This document shows, in pieces, positions 41,848-51,691 of a DNA stretch of 64,000 nt. The notes under the pieces were generated by a model, which worked only from the letters and a program-made list of their open reading frames with translations, did not search any database and had not been told where the DNA came from. Origin of the DNA: Ewingella sp. CoE-038-23 (lineage in GTDB: Bacteria > Pseudomonadota > Gammaproteobacteria > Enterobacterales > Enterobacteriaceae); the NCBI RefSeq assembly GCF_040419245.1, contig NZ_JAZHOH010000001.1, positions 4,340,001 through 4,404,000 of the forward strand. The letters are read 5' to 3'. How positions within the stretch are numbered: position 1 is the first letter of the stretch; each line of letters opens with the position of its first letter. A program made the position numbers and the translations under genes.

Positions 41848-42839
41848 CTGACCCATTTTCGGCGGTCGATTTTCGCCAGCAGCACTGCCAACCCAAGGCC
41901 TCCCAGCAGGCCGCACAGGAACAGGAAGGCGATATTGACCAACGGCCACTGCGGAAAGCCAATGTGCGCACCGCGCAGGCCGATGATGATCAGCGCGTGA
42001 AAGCCGTAGATCGCCAGTGAATGGCGCGAGATGATTCCTAGCCCGGGCAGCACTCGCGAATCCAGCGCGTTCTTGCCGATAACGAAAAGCGAAATCGCCG
42101 AGATAAACACCAGCGGGCCGGTGTAAACATAGTAGGTGTCGGCGAAATTCTGGTTGATCAGCGACTGGTGGAATGTCCCCCAAGCCACGCCCAGCGTGCT
42201 GAGGATAAACAGCCCGCAGGCCACGGGCGTGACGCCGCTTTTCTGCGTATTCATCATGCCCATCGCCCGCCCCATCAGCGCATAGAGCACGTAATAGAAG
42301 GTGTTGCCGCCGATATACAGGTTGAGTGGCAAAATCGCCACTCGGTCAATGCGCAGCGCCGGAAGCTGTGGGTTAGCCAGCACGCCAAGCAGCAGCCCGG
42401 CCACCAGCAGATACTTACCCGACACCTGTTTGACGTTGATCAGTGGGGAGAGCAGGTAAATCACCACAATGGCGTAGAAGAACCAGAGGTGGTAAAACAC
42501 CGGCTTTTGCAGAATAAGACGTAAAGAAGGCCAAAAACCAACATTTGTAAAACTTAAGATGTAAATCAGCGACACCGCGCTATAGAACAACAGGCATAAA
42601 CCGATACGCAGGAAATGGCGTTTCTCCGCACTTTTTTCGCCGAAAAACAGATAGCCCGAAATCATGAAAAACAGCGGCACGCAGACGCGCGAGGTGGAAT
42701 TGAGCAGATTAGCGAGGGTCCAATCAAGAGTATGGATGGCGGCGAAATTCACTACCTGCGCCGTGCTGGCGTGGATCATCACCACCATCATGCAGGCCAC
42801 CGCTCGCAAATTGTCTATCCAGCTGATTTTCTGATTCAT
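41844..42839 (-). CDS. wecH: O-acetyltransferase WecH
   Basis: 331 residues from ATG 42839 (MNQKISWIDNLRAVACMMVVMIH), the same length as E. coli WecH (YiaH) and similar along its length. Acyltransferase_3 family with 10 membrane helices; the catalytic His is in MMVVMIHAS. WecH acetylates the enterobacterial common antigen repeat. Landmarks VPLFFMISGYLFFGE and RHSLAIYGFHALIIIGLR. It is alone, not in a wec cluster, which is also true in E. coli. Confidence 0.9.
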   Translation of the reverse strand: MNQKISWIDNLRAVACMMVVMIHASTAQVVNFAAIHTLDWTLANLLNSTSRVCVPLFFMISGYLFFGEKSAEKRHFLRIGLCLLFYSAVSLIYILSFTNVGFWPSLRLILQKPVFYHLWFFYAIVVIYLLSPLINVKQVSGKYLLVAGLLLGVLANPQLPALRIDRVAILPLNLYIGGNTFYYVLYALMGRAMGMMNTQKSGVTPVACGLFILSTLGVAWGTFHQSLINQNFADTYYVYTGPLVFISAISLFVIGKNALDSRVLPGLGIISRHSLAIYGFHALIIIGLRGAHIGFPQWPLVNIAFLFLCGLLGGLGLAVLLAKIDRRKWVS

Positions 42840-43084
42840 TAAACTCTTTATTCCTACAAAGACCTTCACTTTCTACCTTTATTAGCAGGTTAATGAGCTT
42901 TAACTGGGCTAACAAGCTAAAAGTGACATTCTCAGAAAGTGCTAAACACAAAAAGAGGATTGCGCTTAGTTCAAAAAATCGGCAAAATAGCCGCCATTAC
43001 TGCCCCGCCTGCGTTACCCGCCCGGACAGTCCCTATTTTCTTGCTAGTTTCCCATGATCTAGCCTTACGTCGTGAAATAACAAC

Positions 43085-44323
43085 ATGCATAACTCTCCAA
43101 ATACCGCGTCCCTTTTGGATCGGCGGGCGCTTCTGTTCCCGCTTTGTCTGGTGCTTTTTGAATTCGCCACTTATATCGGCAACGATATGATCCAACCCGG
43201 CATGCTGGCCGTGGTGGCGAATTTTAACGCTGGCGAAGAGTGGGTTCCAACCTCGATGACCGCCTATTTAGCTGGCGGCATGTTCCTGCAATGGCTGCTC
43301 GGGCCGCTGTCGGATCGCCGTGGGCGTCGGCCGGTGATGCTGGCCGGGGTCGGTTTCTTCATCGTAACCTGTCTGGCGATTTTGTTCGCCCAAAGCATCG
43401 AGCAATTTATGGTGATGCGCTTTTTGCAGGGGATTAGCCTGTGCTTTATCGGCGCGGTGGGGTATGCAGCGATTCAGGAATCTTTCGAAGAGTCGGTGTG
43501 CATTAAAATCACCGCCATGATGGCTAACGTCGCGCTGATAGCGCCGCTACTCGGGCCGCTGGCCGGAGCCGCGCTGGTGCAGTTCGCGCCTTGGGAAACC
43601 ATGTTCGTGCTGTTCGCCCTGCTGGCCGCCATTGCCTTCTGGGGCCTGTGGAAATCAATGCCGGAAACCGCATCGCGCCTGGGCGAAAGCTTCTCCATGA
43701 AGAGCCTGTGGAAAGACTATAAAGAGGTGCTGAAAAACCGTCAGTTCCTGTGCGGCGCGCTCGCCATTGGCTTTGCCAGCCTGCCGCTGCTGGCGTGGAT
43801 TGCCCAATCTCCGGTGATTCTGATCAGCGGCGAAGGCCTGCCACCGTTTGAGTACGGCCTGTTGCAGGTGCCGATTTTCGGCGCGCTCATCATCGGTAAT
43901 ATCACGCTGGCGAAGCTGACCGGCAAACGCAGCGTCGAGCAGTTAATCAAGCTGGGTGCCGGACCCATGGTAGTCGGACTGATTATTGCCGCGGCGGCCA
44001 CCCTGCTGTCGGGCCACGCCTACTTCTGGATGACCGCAGGGCTGAGCCTCTACGCTTTCGGCATTGGGGTGGCTAACGCCGGCTTATATCGCTTAACGCT
44101 GTTCTCCAGCACCATGAGCAAAGGCACGGTATCCGCCGCGATGGGGATGATCAGCATGGCGGTGTTTACGCTGGGCATTGAGCTGGCGAAAGTGGCTTAC
44201 GTCGAGGGGGGAAGTGGTTTATTTAACCTTTTCAACCTGATAAGCGGACTGTGCTGGTTAGCCTTAGTGGCCGTGTTTATCCGCCGCCGTCAGGTGTTCG
44301 TCGCACCGAATAGCGTGGTGTAG
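43085..44323 (+). CDS. mdfA: Multidrug efflux MFS transporter MdfA
   Basis: 412 residues (E. coli 410), 12 helices. [31 protein letters not shown] contains the membrane acidic residue (Glu of LFEF, equivalent to E26) and [23 protein letters not shown] is the MFS motif A. It exports lipophilic cations and chloramphenicol-like compounds by proton antiport. Ends 7 nt before a bidirectional terminator shared with aldB. Confidence 0.93.
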   Translation: MHNSPNTASLLDRRALLFPLCLVLFEFATYIGNDMIQPGMLAVVANFNAGEEWVPTSMTAYLAGGMFLQWLLGPLSDRRGRRPVMLAGVGFFIVTCLAILFAQSIEQFMVMRFLQGISLCFIGAVGYAAIQESFEESVCIKITAMMANVALIAPLLGPLAGAALVQFAPWETMFVLFALLAAIAFWGLWKSMPETASRLGESFSMKSLWKDYKEVLKNRQFLCGALAIGFASLPLLAWIAQSPVILISGEGLPPFEYGLLQVPIFGALIIGNITLAKLTGKRSVEQLIKLGAGPMVVGLIIAAAATLLSGHAYFWMTAGLSLYAFGIGVANAGLYRLTLFSSTMSKGTVSAAMGMISMAVFTLGIELAKVAYVEGGSGLFNLFNLISGLCWLALVAVFIRRRQVFVAPNSVV

Positions 44324-44329
44324 CAGAAA

Positions 44330-44351
44330 AAGGTCCGCAATAGCGGACCTT
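44330..44351. terminator. Bidirectional terminator (mdfA / aldB)
   Basis: AAGGTCCGC-AATA-GCGGACCTT, 9-bp stem, with A- and T-runs on both sides, between the converging genes mdfA and aldB. Confidence 0.9.
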
Positions 44352-44360
44352 CTTTTATGC

Positions 44361-45899
44361 TTAAAACAGCCCCATCGGCTTGTCGGAATAACTGACCAGC
44401 AGGCACTTGGTCTGCTGATAGTGGTCCAACATCATCTTGTGGGTTTCGCGCCCGATACCGGACTGTTTATAGCCGCCGAAGGCCGCATGGGCCGGATAGG
44501 CATGGTAACAGTTGGTCCAAACGCGCCCCGCCTGCAAGTTCCGCCCCATGTGGTAGGCCACGCTGCCGTCGCGGCTCCACACCCCAGCTCCCAGCCCGTA
44601 AGCCGTATCGTTGGCAATCTCCAGCGCCTCGTCCATGTCTTTAAAGGTAGTGACCGCTAGCACCGGCCCGAAGATCTCCTCCTGGAACACGCGCATGTTG
44701 TTTTTACCCAGCAAGATGGTCGGTTGCAGGTAATAACCCTCATTGAGCGAGCCTTCCAGTTTCTTGCGTGCACCGCCGGTCAGCACCTGAGCGCCCTCTT
44801 TCTTGCCGATTTCGATATAGTCCAGAATGGTTTTCATCTGGCCCGCCGACACCTGCGCGCCCATCTGGGTATCCGCGTCCAGCGGGTTGCCGGTGCGAAT
44901 AGCCTCCACGCGCTTGATCGCCCTTTCCATAAAGCGTTCGTAAATTGACTCTTGCACCAAGGCGCGGCTCGGGCAGGTACAGACCTCGCCCTGGTTAAAG
45001 GCAAACAGGGTGAAGCCCTCCAGCGCCTTGTCGAAGAAGCTGTCTTCTTTGTCCATTACGTCCGCAAAGAAGATGTTCGGCGACTTGCCGCCCAGCTCCA
45101 GCGTGGCGGGGATCAGGTTTTGCGCGGCGTATCCGGCAATCTGCTGGCCCACTTCGGTGGAGCCGGTAAAGGCCACTTTGGCGATGCGTTTAGACGTCGC
45201 CAGATATTCGCCAATCTCGCCCCCCGCGCCGTTAACCACGTTGATGACTCCAGCGGGCAGAATGTCTTTCAGCAGATCCATCAGCAGCAGCACGGAAAGC
45301 GGGGTCAGCTTGGCAGGTTTCATCACAATGCAGTTACCCGCCGCCAGCGCCGGTGCCATCTTCCAGCAGGCCATCAGCAGGGGAAAGTTCCACGGAATGA
45401 TCTGTGCCACCACGCCCAGCGGTTCGTGGAAATGGTAAGCCACGGTTTCGCTGTCGATTTCACTGATGCCCCCTTCCTGCGCACGGACGCAAGAGGCGAA
45501 ATAGCGGAAATGGTCAATAGCCAACGGCACATCGGCCCCCGAGGTTTCGCGGATCGGCTTACCGTTATCCCAGGTTTCGGCATTCGCCAGCAGCTCGAGA
45601 TTTTGCTCCATACGGTCAGCGACTTTGAGCAGCAGATTGGCGCGCTCCTGCACTGAGGTCTTGCCCCATGCGGCTTTGGCGGCGTGGGCGGCGTCCAGCG
45701 CCAGTTCAATATCATCTTTGCTGGAGCTGGCCACTTCGCACAGCGCCTCGCCGGTAATTGGCGTCAGGTTGGAATAGTATTCGCCCTTCACCGGCGCGAC
45801 CCACTCGCCGCCGATAAAGTTGTCATAACGTTTTTTCAGTTTCAGCGGGAAACCATACTCTTCGGGTTTTACGGCGTGCGGGGTCTTGTCATAAGCCAT
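44361..45899 (-). CDS. aldB: Aldehyde dehydrogenase AldB
   Basis: 512 residues, equal to E. coli AldB, with strong resemblance throughout. Catalytic Glu in [12 protein letters not shown], catalytic Cys in [19 protein letters not shown](P) region GNPLD and [22 protein letters not shown]. It oxidises acetaldehyde and related aldehydes with NADP in E. coli, where it is controlled by RpoS, CRP and Fis. The start has a GGAG seven bases upstream. It lies upstream of yibF in the same direction, separated by 178 nt. Confidence 0.95.
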   Translation of the reverse strand: MAYDKTPHAVKPEEYGFPLKLKKRYDNFIGGEWVAPVKGEYYSNLTPITGEALCEVASSSKDDIELALDAAHAAKAAWGKTSVQERANLLLKVADRMEQNLELLANAETWDNGKPIRETSGADVPLAIDHFRYFASCVRAQEGGISEIDSETVAYHFHEPLGVVAQIIPWNFPLLMACWKMAPALAAGNCIVMKPAKLTPLSVLLLMDLLKDILPAGVINVVNGAGGEIGEYLATSKRIAKVAFTGSTEVGQQIAGYAAQNLIPATLELGGKSPNIFFADVMDKEDSFFDKALEGFTLFAFNQGEVCTCPSRALVQESIYERFMERAIKRVEAIRTGNPLDADTQMGAQVSAGQMKTILDYIEIGKKEGAQVLTGGARKKLEGSLNEGYYLQPTILLGKNNMRVFQEEIFGPVLAVTTFKDMDEALEIANDTAYGLGAGVWSRDGSVAYHMGRNLQAGRVWTNCYHAYPAHAAFGGYKQSGIGRETHKMMLDHYQQTKCLLVSYSDKPMGLF

Positions 45900-46077
45900 G
45901 GTGAATCTCCTTTATGCTGCCTTGAGCGAGAGTAAAACGCAGAATGCTGTATAAAGCGTAGGCAGTGAGGAGATGGAGGGCGGGATGTAAAGGGAACTCT
46001 TCGAGCGGCCTCACAACTTTTCAGCCGGAGGCGCACGAGATGCTCAAAGGGGGATGAATCTGCAAGAAGAGGCTGGA

Positions 46078-46686
46078 TTAAGGCGGCGCAGTGCGGGAAA
46101 AGCTTTCGCGCTGGAACAGGCGCTCTACCAGCGAAACCAGCTTCGGGCGCTCGACGCACCAGCCGGGCGCCACGCGGCGATAGTTGATATATCCCAGTGC
46201 GCAGGCGACGGCGATATCCGCCACGTTCAGGCTTTCGCCATTCAACAACGTGCAGTTTTTGGCATGCTGCTCAAGGGTGTCGAGGCCGCGCAGCACCTTG
46301 GCGCGCTGTTTCACCACCCACTCTTCATTACGTTTGTCAGCATCGCGCTTGCTCTCTAACACCAGCGCCACGGCGGCGTCGGTCACGCCATCGGCCAGCG
46401 CCTCAATCTGTTTAACCCGCAATGCCTCCAGCGGCTGCCAGGGCAGCAGCGTAGGGGAAGCATTCTGCAACTCGATAAACTGCACGATGATCGGCGAATC
46501 GTAAAACACCTCGCCCTCGTCAGTGACCAGCGCGGGCACTTTGCCCAGCGGGTTATAGTCGGTGATTTTGCTGCCCGGCTCGCTCGGCGGGTCATTCACA
46601 AACTCAAAAGGAATGCCCTTCTCCAGCAGCATGACTGAGATTTTACGCACGTATGGACTGGTGTAGCTGCCGACTAGCTTCATCAT
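46078..46686 (-). CDS. yibF: Glutathione S-transferase YibF
   Basis: 202 residues, the length of E. coli YibF. KLVGSYTSPYVRKISVMLLEKGIPFEF, NPLGKVPALVTDEG, FYDSPIIVQFIEL and the C-domain NYRRVAPGWCVERPKLV match closely. Two start Mets (46686, 46683) are possible. Function as a GST; substrate unknown. The aldB-yibF neighbourhood is as in E. coli. Confidence 0.92.
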   Translation of the reverse strand: MMKLVGSYTSPYVRKISVMLLEKGIPFEFVNDPPSEPGSKITDYNPLGKVPALVTDEGEVFYDSPIIVQFIELQNASPTLLPWQPLEALRVKQIEALADGVTDAAVALVLESKRDADKRNEEWVVKQRAKVLRGLDTLEQHAKNCTLLNGESLNVADIAVACALGYINYRRVAPGWCVERPKLVSLVERLFQRESFSRTAPP

Positions 46687-46908
46687 ATTCTCCCGCGTTA
46701 AGACCTATTTTAAAGCTAGCAGCCAAGCCCCGCTTTACCAAACTACGCCGCGCAAAGCGCCATTTTTAAGAATTGCCCTTCACGCGTCCTACACCAAAAA
46801 TGCCTTTCTGCCGCGTCAGCCTCGGTTTTGCGCAATCAGGCTTTCCCCTCTGAGAAGCGAAGCGTTAAAATATTGTTTAAATTTCGTAGTGTTTAAAAGG
46901 TTATTTCG

Positions 46909-47754
46909 ATGGATGTTCTGCGCCAGAACCCTTCTGACGAAAAAGGCGATCAGACCCTGACGGCGATTGTCGGGGCGACCCGCAAGCCGGTGATGCAGCG
47001 CGGGCATCTGGATGCGCCAGAAGATGACTGGATCGCCGAAGAAGTGCCGGTCGCACTGGTCTACAACGGCATCTCTCACGTGGTGATGATGGCGTCGCCA
47101 AAAGATCTCGACGCCTTCGCGCTCGGATTTTCTTTATCAGAAGGCATTATCGAATCCGTCTCTGACATGTACGGTATGGATGTGTCATCCAACTGCAATG
47201 GCATCGAAGTTAACATCGAGTTATCAACCCGACGTTTTAGCGGTTTAAAAGAGCGCCGCCGCGCGATGGCCGGACGCACCGGCTGCGGCGTGTGTGGCAT
47301 TGAGCAACTCGGCGATCTGTTCCGCCCGCTCAAGCCGCTGCCCTTTACTCAAACCTTTGATTTAGCCCTGTTAGATCAGGCGCTGAGCCAGTTGAAATCG
47401 GTGCAAACCATCGGCCAGCTCACCGGCTGCACTCACGCCGGCGCATGGATTAGCCCTCAGGGCGAACTGCTCGGCGGCTGTGAAGACGTCGGTCGCCACG
47501 TCGCGCTGGATAAAATCCTCGGCGTGCGGGCCAAGAAAGCCGACTGGCAGCAGGGCGCGGCGCTGGTATCGAGCCGCGCCAGCTATGAAATGGTGCAGAA
47601 AGCCGCAATGTGCGGCGTCGAAATTCTGTTTGCCGTCTCCGCCGCCACGCAACTGGCGGTGGATGTCGCCGAACGCTGTAACCTGACGCTGGTCGGCTTC
47701 AGCAAGCCGGGGCGGGCGACGGTCTATACTCATCCACAGAGGTTGAGGGGCTGA
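46909..47754 (+). CDS. fdhD: Formate dehydrogenase sulfurtransferase FdhD
   Basis: 281 residues (E. coli 277). The sulfur-carrying cysteines are in [12 protein letters not shown], at about residues 124 and 127; [16 protein letters not shown] and [26 protein letters not shown] are signature segments. FdhD passes sulfur from IscS to the molybdenum cofactor so formate dehydrogenases become active. No fdoGHI or fdhE gene is adjacent in this window. Confidence 0.94.
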   Translation: MDVLRQNPSDEKGDQTLTAIVGATRKPVMQRGHLDAPEDDWIAEEVPVALVYNGISHVVMMASPKDLDAFALGFSLSEGIIESVSDMYGMDVSSNCNGIEVNIELSTRRFSGLKERRRAMAGRTGCGVCGIEQLGDLFRPLKPLPFTQTFDLALLDQALSQLKSVQTIGQLTGCTHAGAWISPQGELLGGCEDVGRHVALDKILGVRAKKADWQQGAALVSSRASYEMVQKAAMCGVEILFAVSAATQLAVDVAERCNLTLVGFSKPGRATVYTHPQRLRG

Positions 47755-47883
47755 GCCCGCGTCGGATTGCTCTCAATTCAGCGTTAGATTGTTTATTACC
47801 AGCTTATTTGTACTTGCTCTAAGGGCGGCCGAAAGCCCCGCCTGACGGGCCTGAGACAATACCCGCACAAAGTGCGGAGCATA

Positions 47884-47902
47884 GATAATCATTTTCAATA
47901 TC
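47884..47902. promoter_or_regulatory. Fur box upstream of sodA
   Basis: GATAATCATTTTCAATATC agrees with the 19-bp Fur consensus GATAATGATAATCATTATC at 15 positions. In E. coli sodA is repressed by Fur and activated by SoxRS; ACCCGCACAAAGTG just upstream (47862-47876) could be a SoxS site but is less certain. Confidence 0.8.
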
Positions 47903-47982
47903 ATTTAATTAACTATAATGATCCTACTGATTACGCGGTGCTCACAATGACGGTGCCGCCCTACACTATGGAGACGATGAAC

Positions 47983-48606
47983 ATGAGTTATTCACTGCCA
48001 TCACTGCCTTACGCATACGACGCACTCGAACCGCATTTCGACAAACAGACGATGGAAATCCATCACACTAAACACCACCAGACCTACGTTAACAACGCTA
48101 ACGCTGCGCTGGAAAGCTTGCCAGAACTGGCAAAACTGTCTGTTGAAGAACTGATTGCCAACCTGGACAAAGTGCCAGCTGACAAGAAAGTTGCTCTGCG
48201 CAACAACGCAGGTGGCCACGCTAACCACAGCCTGTTCTGGAAAGGCCTGAAAACCGGTACCACCCTGCAGGGCGACCTGAAAGCGGCAATCGAACGTGAC
48301 TTCGGCAGCGTTGACGCTTTCAAAGAAACCTTCGAGAAAGCAGCAACTACTCGTTTCGGCTCAGGCTGGGCGTGGCTGGTGCTGAAAACCGACGGCAAAC
48401 TGGCGGTAGTTTCTACTGCTAACCAAGACAGCCCGCTGATGGGTGAAGCAATCTCTGGCGCATCTGGCTACCCTCTGCTGGGTCTGGACGTTTGGGAACA
48501 CGCTTACTACCTGAAATATCAGAACAAACGCCCTGACTACATCAAAGCATTCTGGGATGTTGTGAACTGGGACGAAGCGGCAAAACGTCTGGCTGAAGCG
48601 AAGTAA
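47983..48606 (+). CDS. sodA: Manganese superoxide dismutase SodA
   Basis: 207 residues from ATG 47983 ([20 protein letters not shown]), chosen because upstream Met codons lack homology and GGAG lies 12 nt upstream. Metal ligands His26/His81-type positions are in [13 protein letters not shown] and [10 protein letters not shown], Asp and His in [15 protein letters not shown]. Specificity for Mn is inferred from the [10 protein letters not shown] and DVWEHAYY contexts. Downstream is a strong terminator. Confidence 0.96.
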   Translation: MSYSLPSLPYAYDALEPHFDKQTMEIHHTKHHQTYVNNANAALESLPELAKLSVEELIANLDKVPADKKVALRNNAGGHANHSLFWKGLKTGTTLQGDLKAAIERDFGSVDAFKETFEKAATTRFGSGWAWLVLKTDGKLAVVSTANQDSPLMGEAISGASGYPLLGLDVWEHAYYLKYQNKRPDYIKAFWDVVNWDEAAKRLAEAK

Positions 48607-48639
48607 TTTCGCGCCCCTTGGGGTTCAGCAACGCACATT

Positions 48640-48664
48640 AGGCGGGGGCTTCCCCGCCTTTTTT
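48640..48664 (+). terminator. Terminator of sodA
   Basis: AGGCGGGG-GCTT-CCCCGCCT stem followed by TTTTT. Confidence 0.9.
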
Positions 48665-48751
48665 ACGCCCATTTTTCGCCCCCTTATTGCAGCCTTTTCT
48701 CTCAATTTTCAGACCTTGCTCGCACTTCTTAAATATCCTGCCTCACCCCCC

Positions 48752-48779
48752 TAAAGTTTGGCTTAAGTCATTCCGATAG
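48752..48779 (+). promoter_or_regulatory. Flagellar sigma-28 (FliA) promoter of the chemoreceptor
   Basis: TAAAGTTT (48752-48759), 12-bp spacer, TCCGATAG (48772-48779). The -35 is perfect and the -10 is close to GCCGATAA; the spacer is one base longer than usual. It lies about 53 nt upstream of the receptor start. Confidence 0.72.
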
Positions 48780-48831
48780 ACCCTTCACAAAGGCATCTCT
48801 TTTTAAGCATGGACGTTGGGGGAAAATACTG

Positions 48832-50772
48832 ATGGGAATGGGTTTAGTACAACGCATCGATAATCTAAAAGTCGGCACCAAACTCGGGCTGGGCCTGGGG
48901 TTTATTTTGCTGATTGCCGTGGTGATATCCGCCGTGGGGATGATGAAGTTCAAAAGCATCGACCAGCGGGCCGATAAGGTCGATTTCAGCAATCAAATTA
49001 ATACCTTATTGCACGACGCACGTCTTAATCGCACCTTATACCAATTCAATTACGACCCCGTTTATCTGGAGAAAAACCAGCAACTTATCGGCCAAGTTGA
49101 GCAGTTACTACAAGAGTCCAAAGGCAAGATGAGCTGGGAGCCGAAGAATCAAGCCAATTTAGATCAGGTGCCAGTAAAAATTAGTGAATACAAACAGGCG
49201 CAGGCGGCTTTCAAACACGCGGTGGATGAAAAAGACGCGGTGCGCAAGAGCTGGAACTTGTCGGACACTGAGGACATCCTCAAACGCTTGCAAGAACAGC
49301 TGCGGGTAGAAGATGTAGATCCGTCGATTCGCATGTCGCTTTCTGAAGTGATTCAGAAGCTGATCAGCATCCGCTATTACGTCCGCGGGCTGCTGCTCAG
49401 CCCAACTCAGGCGTCAGAAGTGCCATTATTGCAGGCGATTGACGATACCAAGGCCAATGCCACCAAGCTCAACGCCCTGCTGTTGCCAAACCAGCAAGAG
49501 ACGCTGGCGCCGCTGATGAACGCGCTGGCGAGCTATAAATCACACGTCGTGGCTTACCTGCCTGCCGTCGAGCGCGAGAAGGCGGCCTCGCAAATCTTGG
49601 CGGTAAAAGCTAATGATATGAACGCATTAGTGGCTGATATCTTCAAAAACGAGCTGGAGAGCACCCACGCCGACATCAACAAAGCGCTGATGCTGATGGG
49701 TATTATTACGCTGGCGGTGCTGGTTATCGGCACCCTGTTCTCGTGGCACATCACCCGCCAGTTAACCCATCCGCTGCGCGCCACGCTGGCCACCGCCGAG
49801 CTGATTGCCAAGGGGGATCTCACGGCGGCGCAGCCTACCGCCCGCCGCGACGAGCTGGGCATGTTAATGAACGCCGTGGCCGGAATGAGCCAGAACCTGC
49901 GCAATATGATTTATGAAATTCGCACGGGGGTCGGTCAGGTGTCCCACGCGGCGGCGGAAATTGCCGCGGGGAATACTGATTTATCCTCGCGCACCGAGCA
50001 GCAGGCGGCGGCAGTGGAAGAGACCGCCGCCAGCATGGAGCAGCTCAGCTCGACAGTGAAACAAAACGCCGAGAACGCCCACCATGCCAGCAAACTGGCC
50101 TCTGACGCCTCGCAAACCGCCACCCTCGGCGGCAAGCAGGTCGGCGACGTGGTGCTCACCATGCAACAGATCTCCAGCAGCTCCAAGCGCATCGCCGAGA
50201 TAACCTCCGTTATCAACGGTATCGCCTTCCAGACCAACATTCTGGCGCTGAACGCGGCGGTGGAAGCTGCCCGCGCCGGTGAGCAAGGACGCGGCTTCTC
50301 GGTGGTGGCTTCTGAAGTTCGCACGCTGGCCCAGCGCAGCGCGCAGGCCGCCAAAGAGATTGAAGGGTTGATTGCCGAGTCGGTCGAGCGAGTGAATACC
50401 GGGGCCAAGCTGGTCGAAAGTACCGGGCGCACCATGCAGGATATCGTGCAGTCGGTGACCAACGTGCGCGACATTATGGGCGAGATTGCCTCCGCGTCTG
50501 ACGAGCAGAGCCGGGGCATCACGCAGATTTCCCAAGCCATTGTCGAGATGGACAGCACCACCCAGCAGAACGCCGCGCTGGTTGAGCAGTCTGCCGCCGC
50601 CGCCGACTCTCTCGAAGAGCAGTCACGCCTGCTGACCGAAGCCGTGTCGGTGTTCCGCCTGTCGGACAGTGACAGCAAGAGTGCGTCAGTCACTCCGCGC
50701 GCGCCGCAGTTGCAGTCTCCGCTGCTGCCGCGCCCGGCGGGTGTCAGTCAGGATAATTGGGAAACTTTCTAA
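48832..50772 (+). CDS. Methyl-accepting chemotaxis protein
   Basis: 646 residues. Two membrane helices (GLGLGFILLIAVVISAVGMM near residue 20 and LMGIITLAVLVIGTLFSW near 290) enclose a periplasmic four-helix-type ligand domain. A HAMP linker (RQLTHPLRATLATAELIAKGDLTA) precedes the signalling domain, whose hairpin tip is EITSVINGIAFQTNILALNAAVEAARAGEQGRGF. The C-terminus NWETF is the CheR/CheB-binding pentapeptide, so this is a high-abundance-type receptor. Ligand unknown. The flagellar promoter fits coupling to motility. Confidence 0.94.
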   Translation: MGMGLVQRIDNLKVGTKLGLGLGFILLIAVVISAVGMMKFKSIDQRADKVDFSNQINTLLHDARLNRTLYQFNYDPVYLEKNQQLIGQVEQLLQESKGKMSWEPKNQANLDQVPVKISEYKQAQAAFKHAVDEKDAVRKSWNLSDTEDILKRLQEQLRVEDVDPSIRMSLSEVIQKLISIRYYVRGLLLSPTQASEVPLLQAIDDTKANATKLNALLLPNQQETLAPLMNALASYKSHVVAYLPAVEREKAASQILAVKANDMNALVADIFKNELESTHADINKALMLMGIITLAVLVIGTLFSWHITRQLTHPLRATLATAELIAKGDLTAAQPTARRDELGMLMNAVAGMSQNLRNMIYEIRTGVGQVSHAAAEIAAGNTDLSSRTEQQAAAVEETAASMEQLSSTVKQNAENAHHASKLASDASQTATLGGKQVGDVVLTMQQISSSSKRIAEITSVINGIAFQTNILALNAAVEAARAGEQGRGFSVVASEVRTLAQRSAQAAKEIEGLIAESVERVNTGAKLVESTGRTMQDIVQSVTNVRDIMGEIASASDEQSRGITQISQAIVEMDSTTQQNAALVEQSAAAADSLEEQSRLLTEAVSVFRLSDSDSKSASVTPRAPQLQSPLLPRPAGVSQDNWETF

Positions 50773-50791
50773 GCCTGTCGCCCTCCCCGTG

Positions 50792-50819
50792 AAATGCGCC
50801 CCATCGGGCGCATTTTTTT
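50792..50819 (+). terminator. Terminator of the chemoreceptor gene
   Basis: AAATGCGCCC-CATC-GGGCGCATTT stem with a run of seven T's. Confidence 0.9.
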
Positions 50820-50888
50820 CGCCTGTTTAGCCGGGCAATTGCGGGGTATGCTGAAGCACCAGGGGCAACGACATGACAGGAGGTTTTT

Positions 50889-51569
50889 ATGCATTACCCG
50901 GACGTGTATATCGGCGCGGTCAAACCCTATGACAATGACCGACCGAGCGACATCGGCAAGCGGCAGGTAGACGGTATTTTACAGCTCAAAGCGCTAGGGT
51001 TAGAAGGTGACGAGCAGGCCGAAAGCAGCTACCACGGCGGGCCAGATCGCGCCTTATGCCACTTCCCCCGCGAGCACTATGCGTGGCTGCGCCAGCACTT
51101 TCCCGAGCAGGAAGAGCGTTTCCATCCGCCCGCCTTTGGAGAAAATTTATCCACCCTCGGCCTGACCGAAGCTAACGTCTTTATCGGCGATATTTTCCGT
51201 TGGGGCGACGCGCTGATTCAGGTCACTCAGCCGCGATCCCCCTGCTACAAGCTCAATACCTTTTTGCACTGCCCGCAGATGTCGCAGGTGCTACAAGACA
51301 CCGGTAAATGCGGCTGGCTCTACCGCGTGATCGCCACTGGCAGCGTGAGCGGAGATAAACCCTTTGAATTGATGACCCGCAACAGCGACGTGTCGGTGGC
51401 TGAGGCGATTTCCATCGCTTTCAACATGCCTTTCGACGAAGAGCAGTATCGCCGATTAATGAACGCAGCGGGGCTGTCCGCCAGCTGGAATAAAACCATG
51501 CAGATGCGGCTGATTAATCGCAAGATTGAGGATTTTGGCAGAAGGTTGTTTGGTTCGGCGGGTAAATAA
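50889..51569 (+). CDS. yiiM: MOSC-domain protein YiiM
   Basis: 226 residues (E. coli YiiM 224). MOSC fold with LGLEGDEQAESSYHGGPDRALCHFPREHYAW and the cofactor-binding Cys in QPRSPCYKLN. YiiM is a molybdenum-enzyme that reduces N-hydroxylated compounds such as 6-hydroxylaminopurine. AGGAGG ribosome site upstream. It is separate from the chitin island, whose boundary begins just after it. Confidence 0.92.
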   Translation: MHYPDVYIGAVKPYDNDRPSDIGKRQVDGILQLKALGLEGDEQAESSYHGGPDRALCHFPREHYAWLRQHFPEQEERFHPPAFGENLSTLGLTEANVFIGDIFRWGDALIQVTQPRSPCYKLNTFLHCPQMSQVLQDTGKCGWLYRVIATGSVSGDKPFELMTRNSDVSVAEAISIAFNMPFDEEQYRRLMNAAGLSASWNKTMQMRLINRKIEDFGRRLFGSAGK

Positions 51570-51626
51570 CGTCATGTTAAATAGCTGAAAAAGACATAAT
51601 GTTAACCCATATCAATATCGTGGTAT

Positions 51627-51655
51627 CTGGTGGGGCAACTTAACTTCCCCACCAG
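51627..51655. terminator. GC hairpin between yiiM and the chitin island
   Basis: CTGGTGGGG / CCCCACCAG perfect 9-bp stem with an 11-nt loop, lying between converging genes. No strong T-run, so termination is uncertain. Confidence 0.4.
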
Positions 51656-51691
51656 AGGACGTGTCGAATCAGGTGAATATAATAATTACTG

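Noticed and set aside
44952-45656. 234-codon frame antisense to aldB
   Set aside because: The aldB protein is matched along its length; the antisense frame is a composition artefact.
49935-50693. 252-codon Ser/Ala-rich frame antisense to the chemoreceptor
   Set aside because: A reverse image of the coiled-coil signalling domain; no independent evidence.
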